A stretch of 64,000 nucleotides of DNA, taken from Ruminococcus sp. AF46-10NS. GTDB lineage: Bacteria > Bacillota > Clostridia > Lachnospirales > Lachnospiraceae. Shown piece by piece: positions 47,416-55,399 of the stretch. Where the stretch lies: positions 22,316 to 86,315 of the forward strand of contig NZ_QRNF01000013.1 in NCBI RefSeq assembly GCF_003474435.1, given 5' to 3'. Position 1 is the first letter of the stretch; the number at the start of each line of letters is the position of its first letter. The notes beneath the pieces were generated by a model, which was given only the letters and a program-made list of their open reading frames with translations, had not been told where the DNA came from and searched no databases. A program made the translations under genes and the position numbers.

Positions 47416-47868
47416 CTATGAATCACTTTCCATTTCAGTGTTTTTCTTTTTCCGTCCAAATGTCTTTTTGGCTTCCATCTTACAGGAAAGATATGCTTTG
47501 GTTACAGCCTGATAGAAAGCATCTTTTGCTTCTTCGTCGAGTTCGCCACCAGCAAAAAGAGCACGGTTGGCTTCGAGAATCTCATTGATGTCCCTGGCTC
47601 CTTTTTCACCAAGCTGTCCATTGACTTCATCAATATAATCCATTTTTTCAATTCCGTAAGAAGGATCTGTGATCTCATCATGTTTCAAATAATCGTAAGA
47701 GACATTCAATGCATGAGCGAGCTTTCTCATAGTAGAGATTCGTGCGATGGTGCCGGAACTTTCATAAGCTGCGATCGCACGCTGGGATACGCCGACCAGT
47801 TCTGCAAGTTCTTTTTGTGTCAGATGATTTTGTTCTCGTTGATATTTAATCTTGTCTGAAAAATTCAT
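47416..47868 (-). CDS. XRE-family repressor (ImmR-like)
   Basis: 150 residues, with a standard N-terminal helix-turn-helix (LTQKELAELVGVSQRAIAAY) and a helical C-terminal half. Paired with the ImmA-like protease it resembles the ICEBs1 ImmR/ImmA switch. ATG 47868 is preceded by AAAGGAT; the longer frame to 47910 runs into the promoter region. It is divergent from a Y-family polymerase, with repeated AACTTCAC-type boxes between them, so it probably represses both sides. Confidence 0.75.
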   Translation of the reverse strand: MNFSDKIKYQREQNHLTQKELAELVGVSQRAIAAYESSGTIARISTMRKLAHALNVSYDYLKHDEITDPSYGIEKMDYIDEVNGQLGEKGARDINEILEANRALFAGGELDEEAKDAFYQAVTKAYLSCKMEAKKTFGRKKKNTEMESDS

Positions 47869-47899
47869 AGTGGGATCCTTTCCAAGTTTTTGAAATCGT

Positions 47900-48011
47900 A
47901 ACTTCATCAACTTTATAAAAACTATTGACAGAGTTCATTATCACGTATAAAATACAAACAAATGTTCGTGAAGTTAGTAGAAATTATAATCTATAAACTT
48001 CACAAAGTCAA
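47900..48011. promoter_or_regulatory. Divergent promoters and operator boxes between the repressor and the polymerase
   Basis: Plus promoter TTGACA (47925-47930), 17 bases, TAAAAT (47948-47953). Minus promoter TTGACT (reverse of 48006-48011), 17 bases, TATAAT (reverse of 47983-47988). The boxes are AACTTCAT (47900-47907), GTGAAGTT (47968-47975) and AACTTCAC (47996-48003); the last two form an inverted pair spanning both promoters. They are likely binding sites of the XRE repressor. Confidence 0.6.
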
Positions 48012-48062
48012 TATGAAGCAAAGAACTTTTATTATGATTTTTAAGACTGGTAGGTGAATGTT

Positions 48063-49307
48063 ATGAGCAGGACAATTCTTCATTCAGATATGAATTGCTT
48101 TTACGCAAGTGTTGAGATGCTGCATCATCCAGAACTTGCCGGGAAGCCGATGGCAGTCGGTGGTGATCCGGAAGCAAGACATGGAATTGTGCTGACTGCA
48201 AACTATATTGCGAAGCGAGCCGGAGTAAAAACAGGCATGGCATTGTGGCAGGCAAGACAGGTTTGCCCAGAAATAATCTTTGTACCGCCTCGCATGGATC
48301 TTTATTTGAGGTTTTCCAGAATGGCACAGGAGATTTACAGTGAATACACAGATCAGAGAGAACCATTTGGGATTGATGAAAGCTGGCTGGATGTGACCGC
48401 CAGTACTTCTATCAAGGGAGACGGAATGAAGATTGCAAAAGAGATCAGCAGTCGGATTAAATATGAACTGGGGGTTACCGTAAGTATTGGTGTTTCCTGG
48501 AATAAGATATTTGCAAAGCTCGGTTCTGATTATAAAAAGCCGGATGCCATTACAGAGTTTTCCAAAGACAATTACAAGGATATTGCATGGAAACTTCCAG
48601 TAGGTGATTTACTCATGGTCGGAAGAAGCACTGAACGGACGATGAAGAAACTTGGCATTTGTACAATCGGAGATCTGGCAGGAGCAGAACCTTCTATATT
48701 AGAAACATATCTTGGAAAGATGGGATTGGTACTTCATACCTTTGCAAATGGATGGGATGAAACTCCAGTTTTGGTAGAAGGATATAAAGTACCGATCAAG
48801 TCTATCGGGAACAGTACAACAACGCCAAGAGATCTTGTTAGTGAATTGGACGTGAAGATTATTTTGATGGCTCTTTCAGAAAGTGTAGGAGCCAGGCTTC
48901 GTGAAAATGGTTTTCAATGCAGGACAGTAGAAATCTCGATTCGGGATAATGGATTGTATCATTTCACGAGACAGTGCAAGTTGGACAGGGCAAGTAATCT
49001 TACAGAAGAAATTGCCAGAACTGCATTTGAGTTATTCCAGAAAAACTATAATTGGGAACATCCAATTCGTAGTCTTGGTGTTCGAGGATGTGATCTGGTA
49101 TCAGAAGAGATGCCGTATCAGCTTGATTTATTTATGGATGAAACGAAGAGAGAAAAAATCAAAAAGATGGACCAGGTGGTAGATGAGATCCGTGGAAGGT
49201 TTGGCTATCAGAGTATTCAGAGAGCATTTATGTATCAGGATAAGATACTGGCACAGCTGAATGCTAAGGAACATACGGTTCATCCACAGGCATATTTTCA
49301 TGGATAG
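48063..49307 (+). CDS. Y-family DNA polymerase (DinB/UmuC type)
   Basis: 414 residues. It has the family start ILHSDMNCFYASVEM (first metal Asp), the catalytic GIDESWLDVT (about residue 103) and SIGVSWNKIFAKLGSDYKKP. It copies damaged DNA with low fidelity. ATG 48063 is preferred over GTG 48054. It is controlled by a promoter facing the XRE/ImmA operon, so it may be induced by stress together with the ICE. The small gene at 49328 follows in the same operon, as often seen in Clostridia ICEs. Confidence 0.85.
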   Translation: MSRTILHSDMNCFYASVEMLHHPELAGKPMAVGGDPEARHGIVLTANYIAKRAGVKTGMALWQARQVCPEIIFVPPRMDLYLRFSRMAQEIYSEYTDQREPFGIDESWLDVTASTSIKGDGMKIAKEISSRIKYELGVTVSIGVSWNKIFAKLGSDYKKPDAITEFSKDNYKDIAWKLPVGDLLMVGRSTERTMKKLGICTIGDLAGAEPSILETYLGKMGLVLHTFANGWDETPVLVEGYKVPIKSIGNSTTTPRDLVSELDVKIILMALSESVGARLRENGFQCRTVEISIRDNGLYHFTRQCKLDRASNLTEEIARTAFELFQKNYNWEHPIRSLGVRGCDLVSEEMPYQLDLFMDETKREKIKKMDQVVDEIRGRFGYQSIQRAFMYQDKILAQLNAKEHTVHPQAYFHG

Positions 49308-49327
49308 GAGAGAGCAGGTGTTTTGTA

Positions 49328-49567
49328 ATGACAGCTAAAGTGTATGTAGATGTCCTGGCAGTATTCAGCCGGGAAGGAGAATTGATCCCTACAGCGTTTG
49401 TCTGGGAAGATGGACGTAAGTATGCGATTGATAAGGTTTCAAAACCGGAGCGTTGTGCCAGCCGAAAAGCTGGCGGAACCGGATATCGTTATACCTGTCA
49501 GGTGGGTGGAAAAATCTGTCATCTGACTTATGAAGAAAATTATAAATGGTTTATGGAACGTAAATAA
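49328..49567 (+). CDS. Small protein following the polymerase, unknown function
   Basis: 79 residues (MTAKVYVDVLAVFSREGELI...), beta-rich, with two Cys in the second half and an aromatic C-terminus (YKWFMERK). Genes of this type commonly follow UmuC-like polymerase genes in Firmicutes ICEs. It starts 20 bases after the polymerase stop. A terminator-like repeat follows and has been split by an IS4-family element. Confidence 0.5.
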   Translation: MTAKVYVDVLAVFSREGELIPTAFVWEDGRKYAIDKVSKPERCASRKAGGTGYRYTCQVGGKICHLTYEENYKWFMERK

Positions 49568-49587
49568 CGGCGTCCTAAAAGGGAGCC

Positions 49588-49597
49588 CTGAATCAGG
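49588..49597. repeat. Target-site duplication, left copy
   Basis: CTGAATCAGG at 49588-49597 is repeated exactly at 51152-51161 on the far side of the insertion sequence. A 10-base duplication fits the IS4 family. Confidence 0.85.
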
Positions 49598-51151
49598 TAA
49601 TGTCATTAACTTAAGAAAATTTCGATTATTGTAATAAGTGTTCAGATTAGCTTTCTTGAAAAATCACAAGATTTACGCATAACAAATAAACAAACCAAAA
49701 GTCTGCTTTTTGCCAGCTATATTCATTTTAATAATTTTTTATCCTATACGGTATGCGAAACTAACCCATCGTTTCTTTATTACTCGACGCTGATATTGTC
49801 GGTGTGGTCTTTGGGGCGATAGTTCTTTCTTAATCAGGCCTTCAACATCTATCGTTACAAATGTCTGGCGCAGATAATGCCTGCATATTTGAATTGCCAT
49901 TGTGTAGTTTAATTGGTATGTGTACTTACGGTTTCTTTCTTCCAGTATAATATTTGCTGAAATAATTTCACAAAAATTATACAGGATCAGTTTTGCGTAA
50001 ATTTCCTGACAGATATATTCCACATTTTTAGAGTGAAGATTTGTCAGGCCAATCGTATATTTCAGCTCACGGAAAGAAGTTTCGATTCCCCATCGCATAT
50101 GATAAAGTTCCTTGATCTTTTCAGGTGGGAATTCTTCTTTATCCAGGTTGCTGGCTATACATTCATAAACTCCATTTTCCAGCTGAAACTGTGTGAGTCT
50201 GAGATGAAGTGTATAAAACAAATTCTCAGAATCAAGAAAGTCAAATGGTGATGAATTTGAGAGATATTTATAACCTTTCGTTTTATAAAACTTTTGTTTA
50301 CGGGTCATAATCAGTTCGATTTCTTCGTCAAATTCACAGGATACCGGCAAGGAAAGGCTTCCAGAAATGCTGCCTTTTTTCGAGGTATCTTTAATCCGGA
50401 TTAGATAAAAGAGACCACGTTCCTGAATATTTGCAAAAATGTTATAAGTTTCGTATCCACGATCAGCCATAATGATAGTCTTCTGATTTGCAGTCAGCTT
50501 TTTAATCATTTCAATCATGGCAGAGGATTCATTTTCTTCATAAGGCTCCTGAATCAGAGCATCAACATATCGCCTGCTTTGAAGGTCATACAAGGCATTA
50601 AGATGCAGTTGATTAAAACCAAAAGTTCCTTCTTTACCAGCAAAATACGTGTGTGGATTTAGTGGATCACGAAATATATCCAAGTCAGAACCATCACAGG
50701 CAAGTAACTGATAGCCTTGGTATTTTTTGTTACATAATATCTGCTCATGAAATTTGTGAAATAAATGTTCCATGGTATCTGGTTTCAATTTGTTCCTTTG
50801 CTTTATGAAACCAGAACGGGTTATTTGATTCAGATCATAATTAAAATATTTATGTAATTCTGAGTTAAGTGAACCACCTTCCATAGTAAGTAGAAAGTTT
50901 ATTGTCGAGGTAAAGTTCATCTTCCGATTTCTGGTAAAATCATGCCCGGGATTTTTGACGTAATCTTCTATCTGACTGGATATGCGGGAAATGGCAGCGT
51001 TGAGTTTGTTACGGACATAATCAGCGTAAAAGTTCATTAGCAATTCCTCCTAAAATGTATTCATTCAAGGAGGCTTTGCCACATTTTTTCTGACATTTGT
51101 CAAGACCTTTTTCTGTTTTATTTTATAAATTTTCTTAAGTTAATGACATTA
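49598..51151 (-). mobile_element. IS4-family insertion sequence, complete (1554 bp)
   Basis: The element begins TAATGTCATTAACTTAAGAA and ends with its reverse complement; the terminal inverted repeats match perfectly over 25 bases. It is flanked by 10-base direct repeats and carries one intact transposase on the minus strand. It interrupts a hairpin sequence closely related to the adhesin terminator at 17154-17182. Intact ends, gene and duplication point to a recent insertion. Confidence 0.9.
49739..51037 (-). CDS. IS4-family transposase
   Basis: 432 residues of DDE transposase. Visible acidic motifs: LLACDGSDLD (first Asp, about residue 113), IMADRGYETY (second Asp, about 188) and YHMRWGIETSFRELK (the Y-x2-R-x3-E-x6-K signature of IS4, about 312). 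ATG 51037 follows AGGAGG by eight bases; the TTG two codons earlier is unlikely. It appears complete. Confidence 0.9.
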   Translation of the reverse strand: MNFYADYVRNKLNAAISRISSQIEDYVKNPGHDFTRNRKMNFTSTINFLLTMEGGSLNSELHKYFNYDLNQITRSGFIKQRNKLKPDTMEHLFHKFHEQILCNKKYQGYQLLACDGSDLDIFRDPLNPHTYFAGKEGTFGFNQLHLNALYDLQSRRYVDALIQEPYEENESSAMIEMIKKLTANQKTIIMADRGYETYNIFANIQERGLFYLIRIKDTSKKGSISGSLSLPVSCEFDEEIELIMTRKQKFYKTKGYKYLSNSSPFDFLDSENLFYTLHLRLTQFQLENGVYECIASNLDKEEFPPEKIKELYHMRWGIETSFRELKYTIGLTNLHSKNVEYICQEIYAKLILYNFCEIISANIILEERNRKYTYQLNYTMAIQICRHYLRQTFVTIDVEGLIKKELSPQRPHRQYQRRVIKKRWVSFAYRIG

Positions 51152-51161
51152 CTGAATCAGG
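51152..51161. repeat. Target-site duplication, right copy
   Basis: Second copy of CTGAATCAGG, next to the right end of the insertion sequence. Joining the flanks restores GGGAGCCCTGAATCAGGGCC and the rest of the hairpin. Confidence 0.85.
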
Positions 51162-51406
51162 GCCCCCTTTGGAGAGATAGATATTCGATGAGAACATCAG
51201 CAGTCGGGGATACATCCTTTCCCGTGAGAACCGATTGCTTTCAATAGATCATACAGTTGCCGATCAGCCAGAAATAGAAGCTATCCCACAGCGGATATTT
51301 CTGCGGAATCTGCATGAAGAGATGTTAGGACAGTGACAGACTGTGAATGGAACAAACAATACAATGATTGGTCTGGCTGCGGAAGCGGTCGGGAAGGAGG
51401 ACAATT
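51162..51406 (+). other. Unassigned stretch with a possible gene remnant
   Basis: From about 51185 one frame reads DENISSRGYILSRENRLLSI... to LRNLHEEMLGQ and a stop at 51335-51337. It has no start codon, so it may be the end of a broken gene. I do not recognise the family. The remainder to 51406 holds the GGAAGGAGG ribosome site of the next gene. Confidence 0.35.
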
Positions 51407-51952
51407 ATGCAGAGAATACAGGATATGTTTATCAATATGGAAGAAGTGGCAGAGGATGCTTATAAGAATACGGAATTATTGCTGAGTCAGTATACTAAAG
51501 TAATGTTCCGTATTGAGAAGAACCTTGTGGATATAGATTATGAAATGTATGCAGAGGAAGGGAAGCATCTGAAGGAAATGTTATATGATCTGGTAGATTT
51601 CGATGCGACTGCAGAGAAACGCAGAATCCAGGAAAAGCTTCTGAATAATGATATGAATCTCTGTTTGCTGGAAATCATGAGAGATTCCCTGATAGCTTTG
51701 AGGGATTATCCAAAAAATGGACAGCTGTATTATCGGCTTTTGAAATATAGATATTTTGAAGCAGGAAATACCAATGAAGATGTGATGCTGATGCTGGATG
51801 ATATGCCAAGCACTACTTATTATCGAAACCGTAAGAAAGCAATCCGTTTGTATGCAACAATGCTCTGGGCATTTACACGTCCGGAAAAGATACAGAATAA
51901 GATGGAGGAAATAAACTGGAAGAAAAGTGGAAGTAAAGTGGCAGTGAACTGA
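51407..51952 (+). CDS. Helical regulator-like protein (phage ArpU/sigma-like)
   Basis: 181 residues, all-helical and acidic. The last third (LLKYRYFEAGNTNEDVMLML, TTYYRNRKKAIRLYATMLWA) resembles the helix-turn-helix tail of phage late-gene regulators of the ArpU kind. ATG 51407 follows GGAAGGAGG. Such genes occur at this place in related ICEs. The identity is tentative. It is followed by two terminators. Confidence 0.45.
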   Translation: MQRIQDMFINMEEVAEDAYKNTELLLSQYTKVMFRIEKNLVDIDYEMYAEEGKHLKEMLYDLVDFDATAEKRRIQEKLLNNDMNLCLLEIMRDSLIALRDYPKNGQLYYRLLKYRYFEAGNTNEDVMLMLDDMPSTTYYRNRKKAIRLYATMLWAFTRPEKIQNKMEEINWKKSGSKVAVN

Positions 51953-52025
51953 CAGTAAACTGGCATGTGAATGGTATTACAATGAAAATACGTGCATGTT
52001 AGAATTGATATGCTGAGAGAAATAG

Positions 52026-52059
52026 ACCTTCGCAGACGTAATGTTTGCGGAGGTTTTTC
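52026..52059 (+). terminator. Terminator 1 after the ArpU-like gene
   Basis: ACCTTCGCAGAC (52026-52037) and GTTTGCGGAGGT (52043-52054) form a 12-pair stem with G-T pairs, followed by TTTTCTTTT. Confidence 0.65.
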
Positions 52060-52082
52060 TTTTCTCAAATTTTAAGGCGTCA

Positions 52083-52113
52083 GGCTGTGCCCGGAAGGGC
52101 ATGGCCTTTTTTT
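52083..52113 (+). terminator. Terminator 2 upstream of the sigma-like gene
   Basis: GGCTGTGCCC (52083-52092) and GGGCATGGCC (52097-52106) with loop GGAA, followed by seven T. Together with terminator 1 it separates the two regulator genes. An inverted pair CGATTTGTC..GACAAATCG (about 52232-52272) lies just before the next gene. Confidence 0.65.
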
Positions 52114-52283
52114 ATACCCAAAAACAGGTTGCAGATTTGAAAAAGCTTCCTTTTTAACAGGTAGATGCCGGAAAGGAAGAGCATATCAAGATGCAGGGAA
52201 GAGGCAGGCATTATGCCAGATATCCATGATTTTCGATTTGTCACAAATCAAATCAACAAAAACGACAAATCGGAGAAACAATC

Positions 52284-52844
52284 ATGGAAGAAAGAAAATA
52301 CACATTTTACGACAGATATCAGAAGGTGAAATACGCTAATATTACAGCAGAAGAGCTGGAAGTTCTTAATATTTTTTATAATAAGGAACATTATATGTTT
52401 GATCAGCAGCATCAGAGAAATAATACAGTATTATTTTGTGGATTAGAATCAGAAAACGGTTGTGCGACAGACTTTATCGCAGATAGTGGACGTGACATTG
52501 CATCGGATATTACAACTGAGATCTTCTTTAAAGAACTCTTCAGCGATCTGACAGAGAAAGAAAAGAAAATCGTGAGCGATTATTTTATCATGGGAAAACA
52601 GGTTAAAGAAACAGCAGAGGAACTGGGCATCAGCACACGTCAGGTGAGTAGAGACAAGAACAGTGCTTTGGCAAAAATGTTGAAGAGGATGAAAGCAGCT
52701 GGATATGAATCATATGCTGAGGCGGCAGGTGCATTTCTGCAGGAAAGCGATTATATTCCAACACAGATGGAGACACAGAACTCGATTATGAAGAAAAGGA
52801 CCGGAGAAGTGAGACTGCCATCAGATCATAAGATGAAAAAATAA
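52284..52844 (+). CDS. Sigma-70 region 4-type RNA polymerase sigma-like factor
   Basis: 186 residues. The segment LFSDLTEKEKKIVSDYFIMG to ELGISTRQVSRDKNSALAKM is a region 4 helix-turn-helix; region 2 is not evident. ATG 52284 follows CGGAG. Its last 13 codons lie in a 40-base sequence repeated after the redox island at 59305-59344, so the island entered exactly at the 3' end of this gene and kept it whole. It probably controls ICE genes. Confidence 0.7.
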   Translation: MEERKYTFYDRYQKVKYANITAEELEVLNIFYNKEHYMFDQQHQRNNTVLFCGLESENGCATDFIADSGRDIASDITTEIFFKELFSDLTEKEKKIVSDYFIMGKQVKETAEELGISTRQVSRDKNSALAKMLKRMKAAGYESYAEAAGAFLQESDYIPTQMETQNSIMKKRTGEVRLPSDHKMKK

Positions 52845-52845
52845 A
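52806..52845 (+). repeat. Direct repeat, left copy, bounding the redox island
   Basis: 40 bases beginning GAAGTGAGACTGCCATCAGA and ending ATGAAAAAATAAA. They code the end of the sigma-like gene and its stop. The copy at 59305-59344 differs at only two positions. The pair bounds the cargo genes from trxA to the DUF134-NifX gene. Confidence 0.85.
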
Positions 52846-52872
52846 TTAGTTAAAAATTAATCATGATAATAA

Positions 52873-52914
52873 TGTGATGATATCACAGAAAACAAATGAA
52901 TTTCAGATTATAAT
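52873..52914 (+). promoter_or_regulatory. Promoter with CRP-like palindrome upstream of trxA
   Basis: TGTGATGATATCACA (52873-52887) has TGTGAT/ATCACA arms. A -10 TATAAT lies at 52909-52914 without a good -35. The palindrome centre falls about 41 bases before the likely start point, the place of a class II activator site. A Crp/Fnr-type activator is therefore plausible. Confidence 0.5.
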
Positions 52915-52949
52915 AAAGCCACAAAAGAAAAAACAAGGAGGACTGTAAA

Positions 52950-53255
52950 ATGTCTGCTATTAATATCAATAAAAATAATTTTCAGAATGAAATAATGGAT
53001 TCCGAGAAAACCGTTCTTTTAGACTTTTGGGCTCCTTGGTGTGCTCCTTGTCGTATGGTGGCTCCTATCATAGAGGAGATAGCAAGTGAACGCCCTGATA
53101 TCAAAGTTGGAAAGATCAATGTGGATGAGCAGCCAGAACTGGCAAGTAAATTTGGTATTATGAGTATTCCAACTTTGGTGGTTATGAAGAATGGGAAGAT
53201 TGTAACAAAAGTTTCAGGGGCAAGACCTAAGAAGGCAATCTTAGAGATGCTTTAA
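52950..53255 (+). CDS. trxA: Thioredoxin
   Basis: 101 residues with the active site FWAPWCAPCRMVAP (Cys-Ala-Pro-Cys, an Ala in place of the usual Gly) and the cis-Pro loop MSIPTLVVMKNG. It reduces protein disulfides or persulfides in the cytoplasm. AAGGAGG precedes ATG 52950. It is the first gene of the redox island and is followed 12 bases later by a rhodanese gene, pointing to shared work on sulfane sulfur. Confidence 0.92.
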   Translation: MSAININKNNFQNEIMDSEKTVLLDFWAPWCAPCRMVAPIIEEIASERPDIKVGKINVDEQPELASKFGIMSIPTLVVMKNGKIVTKVSGARPKKAILEML

Positions 53256-53267
53256 GGAGGTGCGTTA

Positions 53268-53588
53268 ATGGGATTTTTTGATTTTTTAAAACAGGCGAAT
53301 ATTAATCAAGGGATAGAGGAATATAAAAAGACTGCTGGTGCAGTTCTGCTGGATGTTCGTACGCCGCAGGAATATCAGGAAGGGCATATACCAGAAAGTA
53401 AAAATGTGCCATTGCAACAACTTAACAATGTTGTTTCGGTAGTGAAGAATACAGAAATACCGCTGTTTGTATACTGTTATTCCGGAGCCCGAAGTCGTCA
53501 AGCAACTGGGATGTTGCAACGAATGGGATATTCTAAAGTAAATAATATTGGTGGCATTGCTGCTTATTCAGGAAAGGTGGAAAAATAA
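53268..53588 (+). CDS. Single-domain rhodanese-like sulfurtransferase
   Basis: 106 residues. LLDVRTPQEYQEGHIPES and the active loop VYCYSGARSRQA (catalytic Cys near residue 69) are standard rhodanese features. It carries sulfane sulfur as a Cys persulfide. AAGGAGGTG lies upstream, and the flavoenzyme gene starts 1 base after the stop. A role in polysulfide handling with TrxA and the next enzyme is inferred. Confidence 0.88.
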   Translation: MGFFDFLKQANINQGIEEYKKTAGAVLLDVRTPQEYQEGHIPESKNVPLQQLNNVVSVVKNTEIPLFVYCYSGARSRQATGMLQRMGYSKVNNIGGIAAYSGKVEK

Positions 53589-53589
53589 G

Positions 53590-55281
53590 ATGAAGGTAAT
53601 AATCGTAGGCGGTGTAGCCGGAGGAGCTACAGCTGCAGCAAGAATACGAAGATTGGATGAACATGCAGAAATTACTGTGTTTGAAAGATCCGGATACATA
53701 TCCTATGCGAATTGTGGGCTTCCATATTATATCGGAGACGTGATCACAGACCCGGAAGAACTTACACTACAGACACCAGAGAGTTTTTTTAAACGATTCC
53801 GTATTAACATGAAAATTCATCATGAAGTTATCTCCATACATCCGGAACGAAAAACGGTTTCAGTGAAAAATTTAGAGAATGGTGAGATATTTGAAGAAAA
53901 CTATGATAAGCTGATCCTCTCTCCAGGTGCAAAGCCAACACAGCCGAGACTTCCCGGAGTAGGTATGGATAAACTTTTTACACTTCGTACTGTAGAAGAC
54001 ACTTTTCGGATAAAGGAATATATAAATAAGAATCATCCAAAATCGGCTGTATTGGCAGGTGGCGGTTTTATTGGTCTGGAACTGGCAGAAAATTTGAGGG
54101 AGCTTGGCATGGATGTTACAATTGTCCAGCGGCCTAAGCAGCTGATGAACCCATTTGACCCGGATATGGCATCCATGATCCATAATGAAATGAGAAAGCA
54201 TGGGATAAAACTGGTACTGGGCTATACAGTAGAAGGATTTAAAGAAAAGGACAATGGAGTAGAGGTTCTATTAAAAGATAATCCATCCCTTCAGGCTGAT
54301 ATGGTGGTGCTGGCAATCGGAGTTACACCAGACACAGCATTAGCAAAAGAAGCTGGTCTGGAACTTGGCATCAAGGGAAGTATCGTAGTGAATGACAGAA
54401 TGGAAACTTCTGTACCGGATATTTATGCAGCAGGTGATGCAGTTCAGGTAAAACATTATGTTACGGGTGATGATGCGCTGATCTCTTTGGCCGGACCAGC
54501 CAACAAGCAGGGCAGGATCATCGCTGATAATATTTGTGGTGGTGACAGCCGTTACCTGGGCAGTCAGGGAAGCTCCGTTATCAAAGTATTTGATATGACA
54601 GCAGCCACTACAGGTATCAATGAAACCAATGCCAAAAAGTCAGGATTAGATGTAGATACAGTAATTCTTTCTCCTATGAGTCATGCCGGTTACTATCCTG
54701 GTGGAAAAGTGATGACCATGAAGGTGGTTTTTGAAAAAGAGACTTATCGTTTGCTTGGTGCTCAGATTATTGGATATGAAGGAGTTGATAAACGTATTGA
54801 TGTGCTGGCAACAGCAATTCATGCAGGGCTGAAGGCAACCCAGCTGAAAGATCTGGATCTTGCATATGCACCGCCGTATTCCTCTGCCAAGGATCCTGTA
54901 AATATGGCAGGATTCATGATAGACAATATAGCAAAAGGTACCTTAAAACAATGGCATCTGGAAGATATGGATAAGATTTCTAAAGATAAAAGTGTTGTAT
55001 TGCTGGATGTGAGAACTGTAGGTGAGTTTAACAGGGGGCATATGGATGGATTCAGAAATATTCCTGTAGATGAACTAAGGGAACGTATCAATGAAATTGA
55101 GAAGGGAAAGCCTGTTTACTTGATATGCCAAAGTGGTCTGCGCAGCTACATTGCCAGCCGTATTCTGGAAGGAAACGGTTATGAAACATACAACTTCTCC
55201 GGTGGATTCCGCTTCTATGATGCAGTGGTTAATGACCGTGCGTTGATTGAAAGGGCATATGCATGTGGTATGGATTATTAA
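53590..55281 (+). CDS. CoA-disulfide reductase / NADH-dependent persulfide reductase with C-terminal rhodanese
   Basis: 563 residues. The N-terminal FAD site is VIIVGGVAGGATAAARIRRL, followed by the single active Cys in SYANCGLPYYIG (about residue 43); an NAD site is near AVLAGGGFIGLELAENLREL (about 155) and the second FAD motif is DIYAAGDAV. The last 95 residues are a rhodanese domain with CQSGLRS. This fusion type reduces CoA persulfide, CoA disulfide or polysulfides. Start ATG 53590, just after the rhodanese stop. It probably acts with TrxA and the small rhodanese. Confidence 0.88.
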   Translation: MKVIIVGGVAGGATAAARIRRLDEHAEITVFERSGYISYANCGLPYYIGDVITDPEELTLQTPESFFKRFRINMKIHHEVISIHPERKTVSVKNLENGEIFEENYDKLILSPGAKPTQPRLPGVGMDKLFTLRTVEDTFRIKEYINKNHPKSAVLAGGGFIGLELAENLRELGMDVTIVQRPKQLMNPFDPDMASMIHNEMRKHGIKLVLGYTVEGFKEKDNGVEVLLKDNPSLQADMVVLAIGVTPDTALAKEAGLELGIKGSIVVNDRMETSVPDIYAAGDAVQVKHYVTGDDALISLAGPANKQGRIIADNICGGDSRYLGSQGSSVIKVFDMTAATTGINETNAKKSGLDVDTVILSPMSHAGYYPGGKVMTMKVVFEKETYRLLGAQIIGYEGVDKRIDVLATAIHAGLKATQLKDLDLAYAPPYSSAKDPVNMAGFMIDNIAKGTLKQWHLEDMDKISKDKSVVLLDVRTVGEFNRGHMDGFRNIPVDELRERINEIEKGKPVYLICQSGLRSYIASRILEGNGYETYNFSGGFRFYDAVVNDRALIERAYACGMDY

Positions 55282-55323
55282 AAAATAATCACAATAATTT
55301 TATAATTTACTTGTAGCGTAAAA

Positions 55324-55377
55324 AGATCCCCCATTTATTAGAATGACTTTCACAATTCTGATAAATGGAGGATTCTT
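55324..55377. terminator. Two-way terminator between the flavoenzyme and Crp/Fnr genes
   Basis: CCATTTATTAGAAT (55331-55344) and ATTCTGATAAATGG (55355-55368) pair over 14 bases (one wobble), with further GATCC/GGATT pairing outside and T runs on both sides. It serves the two converging genes. Confidence 0.7.
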
Positions 55378-55399
55378 TAGATGTCATAGAAAAACAGTT

